A stretch of 47,167 nucleotides of DNA from Nitrososphaerales archaeon. GTDB lineage: Archaea; Thermoproteota; Nitrososphaeria; Nitrososphaerales; CADDZS01. The stretch lies in contig JASHOD010000147.1 of the NCBI GenBank assembly GCA_030041295.1, forward strand, positions 1 to 47,167, in the 5' to 3' direction. The translations under genes were made by a program, and so were the position numbers. Shown here piece after piece: positions 40,169-47,167 of the stretch. The stretch's first letter is position 1; each line of letters starts with the position of its first letter. Below the pieces are notes generated by a model. It was not told the origin of the DNA. It saw nothing but the letters and a program-made list of their open reading frames with translations, and did no database searches.

Positions 40169-41881
40169 ATGAATCAGCCAGAGAGACCAGTCAAAATCAT
40201 GACGAATGTCGGTGTTACAAGTTTTGAAGATAATCAGGATGATGAAGTAGATCGCCCTATTAAAAACACTGCTTCTTCACCAGCACCACCGAATGAGAAA
40301 CCCCAACCTTCCAAGGGTGTATCTTCCCAGAAGAAGTTAACTGAATCAGCTCTGACGAAAGACCAAATGAACGCTTTCGTCTCGGCTGCCGCCGAGAAGG
40401 GGTTTACCCCCTCTAAACTTGCAAAGCTGTGCTTCAGAATTGACATGCTCGAAAAGAAGTATGGGTACGCGTATGAGGACCTAGCTGAAAAGTTTCAGAT
40501 GCTTCAAAAGTCAGCTGCCGCTAAGGATAAGGAACTCAAGAGTCTTGAGAAAGATATTGTCCTAACCACGAAGAAGAAAGATAGTTTGCTCGAGCAGTAT
40601 TATGTGGACGAAAAGCAGGTGCAGGATTATGCTGATGCAAAGGAAGGTCTTGTCAATATCGGATTTGACATAGACAAGCTCCAGAGCGTGAAGAATAGTC
40701 TCCTCGCGATAAAGAAGGAGGGTTTTGATTCCGCGAGTATAATCGAGAAATTAAACGCAATTGGAGATCTTGAATCAAGAAAGAACGCCCTGCAGGCAGA
40801 CCTCAATAATCTGAGCGGCGAGCTTCGAGCGAAAAAGAACCTGCTTATTCAAACGAGGAAGCTGCAGGATACCGGTCTTGGTATAGAACAAATCGAGCGA
40901 ATACGCGATCTTGTTGCTAGGATAGCTTCCTCACACGGAATTAATACCGATCAATCATTCGAGCGCTTTGAACGCGATGTGATGAAACACTACAACTTGG
41001 CGCTGGGACTCGAAAGCGAAGTCGAGATGCTTCAACAAAACAAAGAGGCGCTCTCGTCGGAATTCAATGAACGAAGGAAAATGTTCGAAGAAGAAGAAAA
41101 AACCCATGCCGAGAAGATGAAGAAATTTGAGGAGGGTTTCGAGGCGCAAAAGCAAGAGTTTGAAGCATTTCAAGAATTGTATGCTTATGGAATCGATGCC
41201 ACGAAAATAATTGCGTGGCGCGATCTAATCAAAGAGTCGAAGATAAATCCCGAAGTGCTTGATTCCGAAATTAGAAAGATCGGCAACCTCTCGAAATTGG
41301 AAGAAGAGGCCAAATCGGAGATTGCGCAGCTTGAAACTCAACAAAAGGCCCTCGAAGAAACTCTGAAGGACTTGGGCGAGAAAAAGACACAGATTGAACT
41401 CACGATATTATCGCTTAAGGACAGTTCACTAGGACAGATGGAAGAAACACGCGCCAAAGTTCTATCGTCAATTTCTGAAATAGGGAAGCAGGCCACTCTC
41501 TCGACCGAGAATGCGAAGGAGAGCCTAGAAGCATCATTGATGCAATTGAAATCCTCGGCCTCGCTTTTTTCAAATGAGCTCAAGGATTCGCTGAAGGATG
41601 TAGAACCCCAGCTCCGAAATATTTCTCAGGCAATTGAAGCTGCTAGACAGATCGGAAGATACGAGGCAATGCTCCCTCTGCTCAAATTGACAGACTCGGC
41701 TTTGGCGGACAAGGTGACGGAGACTGAAGCCTTGGTCTCGACATGGAACGTTCTAAACTCGTTCAGCTCATGGCTCAAGAAAAAGTACCCTGGTGAGGAA
41801 GTTGAGATTGAGGATCCGCTCAAGGTTTTGATTGACGCGCTCGACGGAGAGATCCAGAGTATTGGAAAGAAATCCGAATGA
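40169..41881 (+). CDS. Long coiled-coil protein, SMC-like in style
   Basis: A 570-residue soluble protein, mostly heptad-patterned coiled coil. Residues 1-60 are polar and probably disordered. Residues 68-110 (KDQMNAFVSAAAEKGFTPSK and LCFRIDMLEKKYG) look folded. Then come about 390 residues of charged coiled coil (LSGELRAKKNLLIQTRKLQD, EEEEKTHAEKMKKFEEGFEA and similar). There is no Walker motif, so it is not an SMC ATPase. ATG start. The next ORF overlaps its end by about 20 bp in another frame, which suggests a translationally coupled pair. Function unknown; a scaffold or chromosome-linked role is only a guess. Confidence 0.75.
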   Translation: MNQPERPVKIMTNVGVTSFEDNQDDEVDRPIKNTASSPAPPNEKPQPSKGVSSQKKLTESALTKDQMNAFVSAAAEKGFTPSKLAKLCFRIDMLEKKYGYAYEDLAEKFQMLQKSAAAKDKELKSLEKDIVLTTKKKDSLLEQYYVDEKQVQDYADAKEGLVNIGFDIDKLQSVKNSLLAIKKEGFDSASIIEKLNAIGDLESRKNALQADLNNLSGELRAKKNLLIQTRKLQDTGLGIEQIERIRDLVARIASSHGINTDQSFERFERDVMKHYNLALGLESEVEMLQQNKEALSSEFNERRKMFEEEEKTHAEKMKKFEEGFEAQKQEFEAFQELYAYGIDATKIIAWRDLIKESKINPEVLDSEIRKIGNLSKLEEEAKSEIAQLETQQKALEETLKDLGEKKTQIELTILSLKDSSLGQMEETRAKVLSSISEIGKQATLSTENAKESLEASLMQLKSSASLFSNELKDSLKDVEPQLRNISQAIEAARQIGRYEAMLPLLKLTDSALADKVTETEALVSTWNVLNSFSSWLKKKYPGEEVEIEDPLKVLIDALDGEIQSIGKKSE

Positions 41882-42272
41882 CGAACTTGACGATAGCGCT
41901 TCGCTGAAACTAATCGCCATCTCGAAAGACATTCAACGCGTGCTCGGAAGAGCAGACCAAGAATTGCTAGAAAACCTTCACCTTTACGTGGAGAGAATGA
42001 TGCTTTATCGGATCACACGAGTCAAAGACAAGACAGCCGAGCTAAGAGCCTTTAGAACCGCTCTGCTCGAGGCCGGAAGCTTGAATGAGAATCCGGAAGC
42101 CGCTTTAGGGCAAGCGTCCGAAGTAGAGTCTGTTGTAATCGATGGGCTGACGATGTCCCCGAGCAAGGTCTTTTCAACAATGGTCGAGGCTACGGAAAGC
42201 CTCAGCGGGAAACAGCTTTTTTACATATTGCAAAAATTGCGACACGCCCCTCTTACACAACCAATATACTAA
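41862..42272 (+). CDS. Small helical partner of the coiled-coil protein
   Basis: A 136-residue protein from TTG 41862; the frame is open to another TTG at 41832. It is mostly helical: LKLIAISKDIQRVLGRADQE, ENLHLYVERMMLYRITRVKD and SGKQLFYILQKLRHAP. The overlap with the previous gene (about 20 bp) indicates coupling, so the products probably act together. No family recognised. Confidence 0.55.
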   Translation: MERNPNDELDDSASLKLIAISKDIQRVLGRADQELLENLHLYVERMMLYRITRVKDKTAELRAFRTALLEAGSLNENPEAALGQASEVESVVIDGLTMSPSKVFSTMVEATESLSGKQLFYILQKLRHAPLTQPIY

Positions 42273-42307
42273 TCGAGGACTAACCTTTACTCAAAATCAG
42301 TAGACAA

Positions 42308-42565
42308 TTAAAGGGCTCTGAGAGCCTCCAAATCCCTCAAGATCCTTTCGAGATCCTTGCTACTAAATGGATCATTCAGGTTCAGCTCTTCATGCATTAT
42401 CACAATTTCTCTAAGGATGAATGCAACGTAGTCCGATACAGATTTGAAGACAGCCTTCTTGTCAACCACTTTACTGATTCTGATCCAGAGATCGATCGGA
42501 ATGGTCACTGTGGTATACTTCTTCGGTTCAAGTAGCTCGGTCTCGATCAACTCGGTCTTATCCAA
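42308..42565 (-). CDS. Ribbon-helix-helix transcriptional regulator
   Basis: An 85-residue regulator of the CopG/MetJ/Arc fold. The DNA-contacting strand is YTTVTIP (17-23), then two helices (IDLWIRISKVVDKK and SVSDYVAFILREIVIMHEEL) with the Ser/Asp turn. A short C-terminal helical tail follows (SSKDLERILRDLEALRAL). TTG start, nearly leaderless if the TATA-like run TTATATATAATT (42579-42589) is its promoter. It is divergent from the ABC importer and faces the TAATTA array. RHH dimers bind short palindromes in phase, which matches the array, so auto- and importer regulation is likely. Confidence 0.82.
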   Translation of the reverse strand: MDKTELIETELLEPKKYTTVTIPIDLWIRISKVVDKKAVFKSVSDYVAFILREIVIMHEELNLNDPFSSKDLERILRDLEALRAL

Positions 42566-42584
42566 AACTAAATCTCATTATATA

Positions 42585-42684
42585 TAATTAACACATTTCA
42601 TCATCCTAATTATATGTAATTAAGTGTAATTACTAATAATTAGCATCTTTTATGCATGTAGTATTCCTTAATTACGGGTAATTA
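42585..42684. promoter_or_regulatory. Phased array of seven TAATTA sites (putative RHH operator)
   Basis: TAATTA occurs at 42585, 42607, 42617, 42627, 42637, 42669 and 42679 (first base of each). Four consecutive sites are spaced exactly 10 bp, the last pair is also 10 bp apart, and the remaining gaps (22 and 32 bp) are near whole helical turns. The sites therefore fall on about one face of the DNA. Several carry a preceding G (GTAATTA at 42616, 42626, 42678). The array lies between the divergent RHH gene and the importer. Confidence 0.6.
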
Positions 42685-42705
42685 ATAACAGAGTGCGATT
42701 TTAAT

Positions 42706-43962
42706 ATGAATAGAAGCGTCACAATAGCTATAGTCATCGTTGTAGTCGCCATTATTGCGGGCGGTGCCTACGCAGCAATCGTAACGACTGCCCCGAAAAC
42801 AACAAGCACGACAACGACAACGCAAAGTAGTACCAGCTCGAGCTCCACGACGAGTTCCACGACGAGCTCATCGGCGAGCTCATCGTCATCAAGTAGTAGT
42901 TCATCTGTGGTCTCCACAACAAGCACTACTACTTCAACTACCTCTAGTTCTTCTTCAAGCACGACAGCTCCTTTGAGCTGCGCTAATGGTACAGTAACCA
43001 TAGGATATTTTGCAAATGTCAATCATGGTCCAGCTTTGATTGGCTTGGGTAACAGTTCCAGTGGAATTTCATTCCAAAGCGTTCTGGGTCCTTCGTGCAC
43101 AATAAAAACGCTGTTGTTCTCTTCAGGGCCTCCGGAAATGCTAGCTCTGCTTGCGAACGAAATTCAGATCGCGTACGTCGGTCCGGATCCAGCAGTTAGT
43201 GCATATATCAACGATAATCAAGCGCTCCAAATCGTTTCGGGAGCAGCGAGTGGTGGAGCTTTATTCGTTGTAACAAATCAATCTGGTATCACAAATATCA
43301 ACGCGACCGGAGGCATCGCAACTCTGAACGGAGGAACCTTTGCAGCTCCTTCGCTTGGAAACACTCAGGATGTGGCACTAGAAACTTATCTTAACATACA
43401 CCACGTCAATGGAACAACAATCAAATTTGCTTCTGATTCAAGCCTCGTTACTGAGATAACGGATAATGGAATAGATGGTGCATGGTTACCACAACCATAT
43501 GCATCTCTTGCCTTGGCTGACGCTAACGCCAACGGTGAAAAGGGCGCACACATATTCCTCAACGAGCAGCAATTGTGGCCTGGAGGCAATTTCTCGACAG
43601 CAGAAATGGTTGTCTCAACATCTTACCTGAGCGCTCATGCTGATGTTGTTCAGAAATTGGTGCTAGCCAATGTTGAAGAAATTCAGTGGATGAATCAGAA
43701 CCCTGTTCAAGCAGCTCTTGCCATCAACGCAAGCATCTTTCAGTTGAGCGGAACATACCTAAGCTCTGCTGTTCTGAATCAGTCAATATCCACACTTTCA
43801 TTCACATACAATCCTCTGATAACATCTGTCCAACAACAGGCTCAGAACGCATATGCTCTCGGCTTCCTTGGTAGTACAGAGCCTGATCTGACCGGGTTGT
43901 TCAATCTCACGTATCTCAACAACGCATTAACTCAGCTCGGGCTTCCAACAGTAAGCAGTTGA
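42706..43962 (+). CDS. ABC transporter substrate-binding protein, NitT/TauT (SsuA/ThiY-like) type
   Basis: A 418-residue lipoprotein-like or membrane-anchored binding protein. Residues 4-26 form a membrane anchor. Residues 27-88 are an almost pure Ser/Thr stalk, then the ligand-binding domain begins at NGTVTIGYFANVNHGPALIG. The pattern EMLALLANEIQIAYVGPDPA and ATLNGGTFAAPSLGNTQDVA, then DGAWLPQPYASLALADAN is that of the nitrate/taurine/aliphatic-sulfonate/pyrimidine-precursor binding family. The ligand cannot be assigned. ATG start. The ATPase gene overlaps the stop (TTGA). Confidence 0.9.
   Translation: MNRSVTIAIVIVVVAIIAGGAYAAIVTTAPKTTSTTTTTQSSTSSSSTTSSTTSSSASSSSSSSSSSVVSTTSTTTSTTSSSSSSTTAPLSCANGTVTIGYFANVNHGPALIGLGNSSSGISFQSVLGPSCTIKTLLFSSGPPEMLALLANEIQIAYVGPDPAVSAYINDNQALQIVSGAASGGALFVVTNQSGITNINATGGIATLNGGTFAAPSLGNTQDVALETYLNIHHVNGTTIKFASDSSLVTEITDNGIDGAWLPQPYASLALADANANGEKGAHIFLNEQQLWPGGNFSTAEMVVSTSYLSAHADVVQKLVLANVEEIQWMNQNPVQAALAINASIFQLSGTYLSSAVLNQSISTLSFTYNPLITSVQQQAQNAYALGFLGSTEPDLTGLFNLTYLNNALTQLGLPTVSS
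42784..42969 (+). repeat. Ser/Thr low-complexity stalk in the binding protein
   Basis: About 62 codons encode almost only Ser and Thr, with repeated DNA blocks such as ACGAGTTCCACGACGAGC. In archaea such stalks are commonly O-glycosylated spacers between the membrane and the binding domain. Confidence 0.75.
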
Positions 43963-44861
43963 GGTCGAAAAAGAGAATGGGAGAAGTAATCACAGAGGAA
44001 AGACCAGTCAGTAATACAATTCCAAACTATCGAAGAACGAAACTGGTGACTAATCGAATACTCGAGCTGCGAGATATTCGAAAGTCCCATTTTCGGCACA
44101 ACGGCAAACAAAAAGAAGATCTTCTCGTACTAGACGACATTAAATTTGAGGTTGAGGAGGGCGAGTTTGTAACTATCATTGGACCTTCCGGTTGCGGCAA
44201 AAGCACCCTCCTCAACATCATTGCGGGGATCGAGCCTTACGAGGGCGGAGATGTCGTGGTTAGCGGCCACCGTGTCTCAACGCTCGGGCCGGACATCGTA
44301 ATGATCTTCCAAGAAGATTCACTATTCCCCTGGCTCAATGTACTGGACAATGTGTCATTTGGGCTAAGAAACATGGGAATCTCAAAAGAGGAGCGTCGGA
44401 AGATTGCAATGAATTACATAGAGCTTGTCCAATTAGAGCAATTCGCTCATTCGTACATGTATCAACTGTCGGGCGGAATGAAGCAACGGGTCGCGATAGC
44501 TCGTGGCCTTGCGATGAACCCAAGGATTCTCTTGATGGATGAACCCTTCGGTGCACTCGATTATAGGACAAGAGAAATTCTGCAAGCCCAGATTCAGGAA
44601 ATACACGAAAAAACAAAGAAAACCATTCTTTTCGTAACTCACGACGTAAGAGAAGCAGTTAGTCTTGGAGATCGTGTTATTTTGCTATCGCACAGACCCA
44701 CGAAGATAAAACAAGAGTACGTAGTAGACCTTCCTAGACCCCGTTCAGCTGAAGACCCCCAGCTTCACGGACTGATTAACGAAATCCAAAGGGAGCTCAA
44801 GGAGGAAGTAAAATTTGGAAACCCAAATGGAGCAGGAATCAACTCCGAGATCATCATCTAG
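43959..44861 (+). CDS. ABC transporter ATP-binding protein, NitT/TauT type
   Basis: A 300-residue ATPase. Walker A is IIGPSGCGKST (73-83), the signature is LSGGMKQRVAIARGLA (from 170), Walker B is ILLMDEPFGALD (190-201) and the H-loop is in FVTHDVREA. The first 30 residues are an extra, mostly polar N-terminal extension. It powers the importer together with the next gene. The start TTG overlaps the stop of the binding-protein gene (TTGA), a sign of translational coupling. Confidence 0.95.
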   Translation: MRSKKRMGEVITEERPVSNTIPNYRRTKLVTNRILELRDIRKSHFRHNGKQKEDLLVLDDIKFEVEEGEFVTIIGPSGCGKSTLLNIIAGIEPYEGGDVVVSGHRVSTLGPDIVMIFQEDSLFPWLNVLDNVSFGLRNMGISKEERRKIAMNYIELVQLEQFAHSYMYQLSGGMKQRVAIARGLAMNPRILLMDEPFGALDYRTREILQAQIQEIHEKTKKTILFVTHDVREAVSLGDRVILLSHRPTKIKQEYVVDLPRPRSAEDPQLHGLINEIQRELKEEVKFGNPNGAGINSEIII

Positions 44862-45654
44862 ACCGCGAAGGATCGACTACACGAGTCTTCTGGACATAGC
44901 AATAGGAATTGTTGTGTTTCTTGTTGCCTGGCAAGTAGTTTTCTGGCTACGCCTCTATCCATCTTTCCTTCTGCCTTCTCCTTCCATGGTACTCGACAGG
45001 CTGCTCTTTCTCGCTGAAACTGCAAATCCAAGGTTCAACCTTGAGCAATCAACTCTGGTCACGATGGAGCGTCTTGTAGCAGGATTTGGGATTTCGATTG
45101 TCCTAGGAACCGCAATAGGGATGCTGATGGTGCGTTTCAATCGTTTTGGACGAACGATGAGCTCGTTCAGCGTTGGGCTCCAGTCTTATCCAAGCATTGC
45201 ATGGGTTCCATTTGCGATACTGATCGTCGGACTGAACAACTATGGGATAATCTTCGTTGTGGTGATAAGCTCTGTCTTTTCGATGATGGTCTCGACCTAT
45301 AGCAGCATTCGAAACATTCCTCCAATTTACGTGAAAGCCGCGAGAAATATGGGCGAGGGCGGTCTTTCGCTTTTCAAGAATGTAATGCTCCCCGCATCGT
45401 TCCCCTCTCTCATAACTGGCGTTAGGCAGACCTGGTCATTCGCGTGGCACGCGTTAATCGGGGCTGAGATACTAATGGCCACTATTGGGCTGGGAGCATT
45501 GCTCGAAATCGGCGCGAACTTCGCAAGAATGGATCAAATCATAGCCGCAATGGTAATCATCTTTGCCATTGGCTTCGTCGTGGATCGAGTATTGTTCACG
45601 ACACTCGAGAATAGAGTAAGAGACAAGCGAGGGTTAAACCAGCTTCCAAAGTAA
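44815..45654 (+). CDS. ABC transporter permease, NitT/TauT (SsuC-like) type
   Basis: A 279-residue inner-membrane permease with about six helices. The coupling-helix (EAA-type) motif is AARNMGEGGLSLFKNVMLPA, followed by PSLITGVRQTWSFAWHALIG. VLGTAIGMLM and YPSIAWVPFAILIVGL are typical of the family. It overlaps the ATPase gene by 47 bp from the TTG at 44815; the ATG at 44827 is an alternative start. It completes a three-gene importer in the order binding protein, ATPase, permease. Confidence 0.93.
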   Translation: METQMEQESTPRSSSRPRRIDYTSLLDIAIGIVVFLVAWQVVFWLRLYPSFLLPSPSMVLDRLLFLAETANPRFNLEQSTLVTMERLVAGFGISIVLGTAIGMLMVRFNRFGRTMSSFSVGLQSYPSIAWVPFAILIVGLNNYGIIFVVVISSVFSMMVSTYSSIRNIPPIYVKAARNMGEGGLSLFKNVMLPASFPSLITGVRQTWSFAWHALIGAEILMATIGLGALLEIGANFARMDQIIAAMVIIFAIGFVVDRVLFTTLENRVRDKRGLNQLPK

Positions 45655-45694
45655 AGCTACACTTATTGATGAGTAGAAAGTTCCTCTCCGTAGA

Positions 45695-46455
45695 ATGCCG
45701 TACATAAAGCAGTCCCACGACGAAAGAGGAAGCTGCCTTTCTTACTATCTTTGCTGTCCAGAAAATCGAAATGTGCGGTCATAGATCCATCTGATGATGT
45801 AGAAAGGTACTTAGCTCAAGCGGAGAATGATTTCTCTGATATTTCCGCTATTATAGACACGCACATTCATGGAGATCACATTTCTGGTGCAAGAAGACTA
45901 GTTCAAAAAAAACTGGGCGCTCCGATCTGCATGAACGAATCGTCAGATGTAAAATTCGATTTCGAAGCAGTCTCTGATGGTGACAAAATCTCCGTCGGCA
46001 CAATAATTTTGAAAGCAATTTTCACCCCCGGGCATACGCGCGAGAGCATGTCATTACTTTATATTGATCGCAAGAGAGTCGATTCGCCTTGGGGCGTTTT
46101 CAGCGGAGATACGTTGTTCGTAGGCGACATCGGCAGGCTAGATTTTTCAGGAGCCCGGGACCACTATGCAAATGTACAATTCTCTCTTCGATAAGCTGCT
46201 GGGCTTGCCTGATTATGTCGAGCTTTGCCTGCTCACTATGTCGGTTCGGCATGCGGCAAGAATATGAGCCTAAAGGTCACATTTACGGTTGGCTTCGAGC
46301 GTAAGTTCAATCCTACTCTGGACGCCAGAACGTTCAAAGAATTTGAAGAGCACCTTTTGAATAATCAACTAAAACCCTTCCCTCGTCATATTCAGATCAA
46401 AGAAACAAATTCTAGTCCACAAATAGCGGAAAAGTTGATCTCCCCCAGTCGCTAA
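45695..46455 (+). pseudogene. Persulfide-dioxygenase/glyoxalase II-type MBL gene broken by three frameshifts
   Basis: The N-terminus is MPYIKQSHDERGSCLSYYL (ATG at 45695). A -1 shift leads to SRKSKCAVIDP...AIIDTHIHGDHISGARRLV (the metal motif HxHxDH), FTPGHTRESMSLLY and FSGDTLFVGDIGRLD. A net +1 shift near 46170 gives MYNSLFDKLLGLPDYVEL, and a -1 shift near 46226 gives PAHYVGSACGKNMSLKVTFT and VGFERKFNPTL. The pieces align in order with one ETHE1-like MBL protein. Frames used run 2-1-2-1. Either decay or three indel errors is implied; the frames hold no other stops within their segments. Confidence 0.75.
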
Positions 46456-46519
46456 ATTCTATGCTTCACTCTACCAGAATCGTTCGGATTTTTTCGGTCA
46501 CGATCAATGTAGAGACTGG

Positions 46520-46543
46520 CAATCCCTAACAGATAAGGGATTG
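46520..46543. repeat. Hairpin between the broken MBL gene and the final membrane gene
   Basis: CAATCCCT (46520-46527) and AGGGATTG (46536-46543) form a perfect 8-bp stem with an 8-nt loop. It lies 44 bp ahead of the ATG at 46587. It may be an operator or a leader structure; no function is shown. Confidence 0.35.
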
Positions 46544-46586
46544 AAGTAAAGTACCGCTGCTTCGCACATGAGTCACAAGTGAGAAA

Positions 46587-47167
46587 ATGACTTCACTTGA
46601 AGAAGTTCAACAACAACGAAGTAGTTTGCTTTCAGGCGTTGGAAGCAGCAGCAAGTGGGCGAAAAGATTCATCTGGGCAGCCGTGGCTCAGGGGCTGATC
46701 GCGACTATAGTCACGATCTTAATCCTTGATCCACTATCTTACTTCAACATCAACTTGTACTTCTCTCCCGCGAGGGTAATTGCAGGAGGAGGCGGTGGAA
46801 CGTGGATGTTCACCGGCTATGTTCTGTATCTTGTAGTCGGAGTTGTCGCCGTGGCGGTCACAGCGCTGTTTTACTACTACTTTGAAGGAATTCAAGGCAA
46901 AGTATACCACGGACTATCAAACATCTTTGCCTGGGGACACTTCCTCTTGATGAACGTTGGCGTCGCCGGTTCGATGCTCATCATGATGTACGGCGGATAC
47001 ATCGCCGGGTACGAAGCAGGAGGTCTTGGATACACCGATATGCAGATCCACGTAGCAGACTTGAGCAAGGTGGAGGAGCCCATCGGCGCACTGGTCCTCA
47101 TAGCGTGTGTCGGAGCACTGCTCGGCGGTCTCGGATTCCTATCCAACCACTACTTCACCAAAAGGTA
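46587..47167 (+). CDS. Four-helix membrane protein, 3' end outside the window
   Basis: An open frame from ATG 46587 to the window edge (193 residues). It has a polar N-terminus (about 25 residues) and four hydrophobic segments (about 28-50, 74-98, 115-140 and 165-186). A Gly-rich stretch precedes the second. Histidines H108 and H118 lie between helices. The style resembles small subunits of archaeal terminal oxidases, but no heme or copper motif is clear, so function stays open. The gene continues past the end. Confidence 0.6.
   Translation, partial: MTSLEEVQQQRSSLLSGVGSSSKWAKRFIWAAVAQGLIATIVTILILDPLSYFNINLYFSPARVIAGGGGGTWMFTGYVLYLVVGVVAVAVTALFYYYFEGIQGKVYHGLSNIFAWGHFLLMNVGVAGSMLIMMYGGYIAGYEAGGLGYTDMQIHVADLSKVEEPIGALVLIACVGALLGGLGFLSNHYFTKR

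Noticed and set aside
40169..41881. SMC/Rad50 ATPase
   Set aside because: The coiled coil has no Walker A, signature or Walker B motif.
42784..42969. CRISPR-like or tandem-repeat array
   Set aside because: The repeats come from a Ser/Thr-rich stalk in a coding frame, with no spacers.
45751..46194. Intact short MBL-fold protein
   Set aside because: Its N- and C-terminal family parts are found in flanking frames, so it is the middle of a broken gene.

Overview
The window looks archaeal, most likely from the Nitrososphaeria (Thaumarchaeota), and probably from a heterotrophic rather than an ammonia-oxidising lineage. This is inferred from gene content, not from a marker gene. Supporting signs are TATA boxes 20-40 bp ahead of start codons, very short leaders, frequent TTG starts, F420-type flavin enzymes (LLM and PPOX families), a Ser/Thr-stalked archaeal ABC binding protein, a winged-helix/TolB-FlgO/TPR regulator of a type I associate with soil Nitrososphaeria, a tRNA-Pro without an encoded CCA, and a G1-like secreted protein. 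No rRNA, transposase, integrase or CRISPR array was seen.

Layout. 0-2.6 kb: end of a P1-family peptidase, a zinc-ribbon protein, a CMD-family protein without its redox cysteines, and an LLM oxidoreductase. 2.6-12.3 kb: an oxidative catabolic block with 2Fe-2S and FAD subunits of a molybdenum hydroxylase plus an SCP2 protein, a 3-hydroxyacyl-CoA dehydrogenase, a YdeI-like protein, a molybdopterin subunit, a PYROXD2-like amine/carotenoid-type oxidoreductase and an APC permease. 12.3-23.1 kb: an amidohydrolase, a structured non-coding locus, an FAD-linked oxidase, a nucleoside phosphorylase/class V aminotransferase pair, a G1-like secreted protein, a cupin, a second molybdopterin subunit and a second APC permease. 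23.2-28.8 kb: a phosphoesterase, an aldehyde dehydrogenase, a frameshifted regulator, and a divergent M29/NicX-like metalloenzyme with an inverted-repeat operator between them.

28.8-36.5 kb is mostly housekeeping: a rhodanese, an F420/PPOX protein, an LLM protein and purH in one direction; then cobalamin adenosyltransferase, tRNase Z, tRNA-Pro and a zinc-finger rhomboid. 36.5-42.3 kb holds small membrane proteins, a phosphatase/ArsC-fold protein with Ser in place of the catalytic Cys, a lipoyl (GcvH-like)/TusA-like fusion, a succinate-dehydrogenase-anchor-like membrane protein, and a coiled-coil gene pair. 42.3-45.7 kb is a complete ABC importer (binding protein, ATPase, permease) facing a ribbon-helix-helix regulator across a phased array of TAATTA sites. 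45.7 kb to the end: a persulfide-dioxygenase-type MBL gene broken by three frameshifts, then the start of a four-helix membrane protein.

How it fits together. Two molybdenum hydroxylase large subunits, one FAD/2Fe-2S pair, two related APC permeases, dehydrogenases, a cupin, an amidohydrolase and a NicX/M29-type enzyme suggest uptake and oxidation of N-containing or heteroaromatic compounds (purine- or pyridine-like). The substrate is not readable from sequence. Most interesting for follow-up are the TAATTA operator array, the lipoyl-TusA fusion, the Cys-to-Ser phosphatase homologue, the frameshifted regulator with its three-half-site intergenic region, and the non-coding locus at 13.15-13.3 kb.
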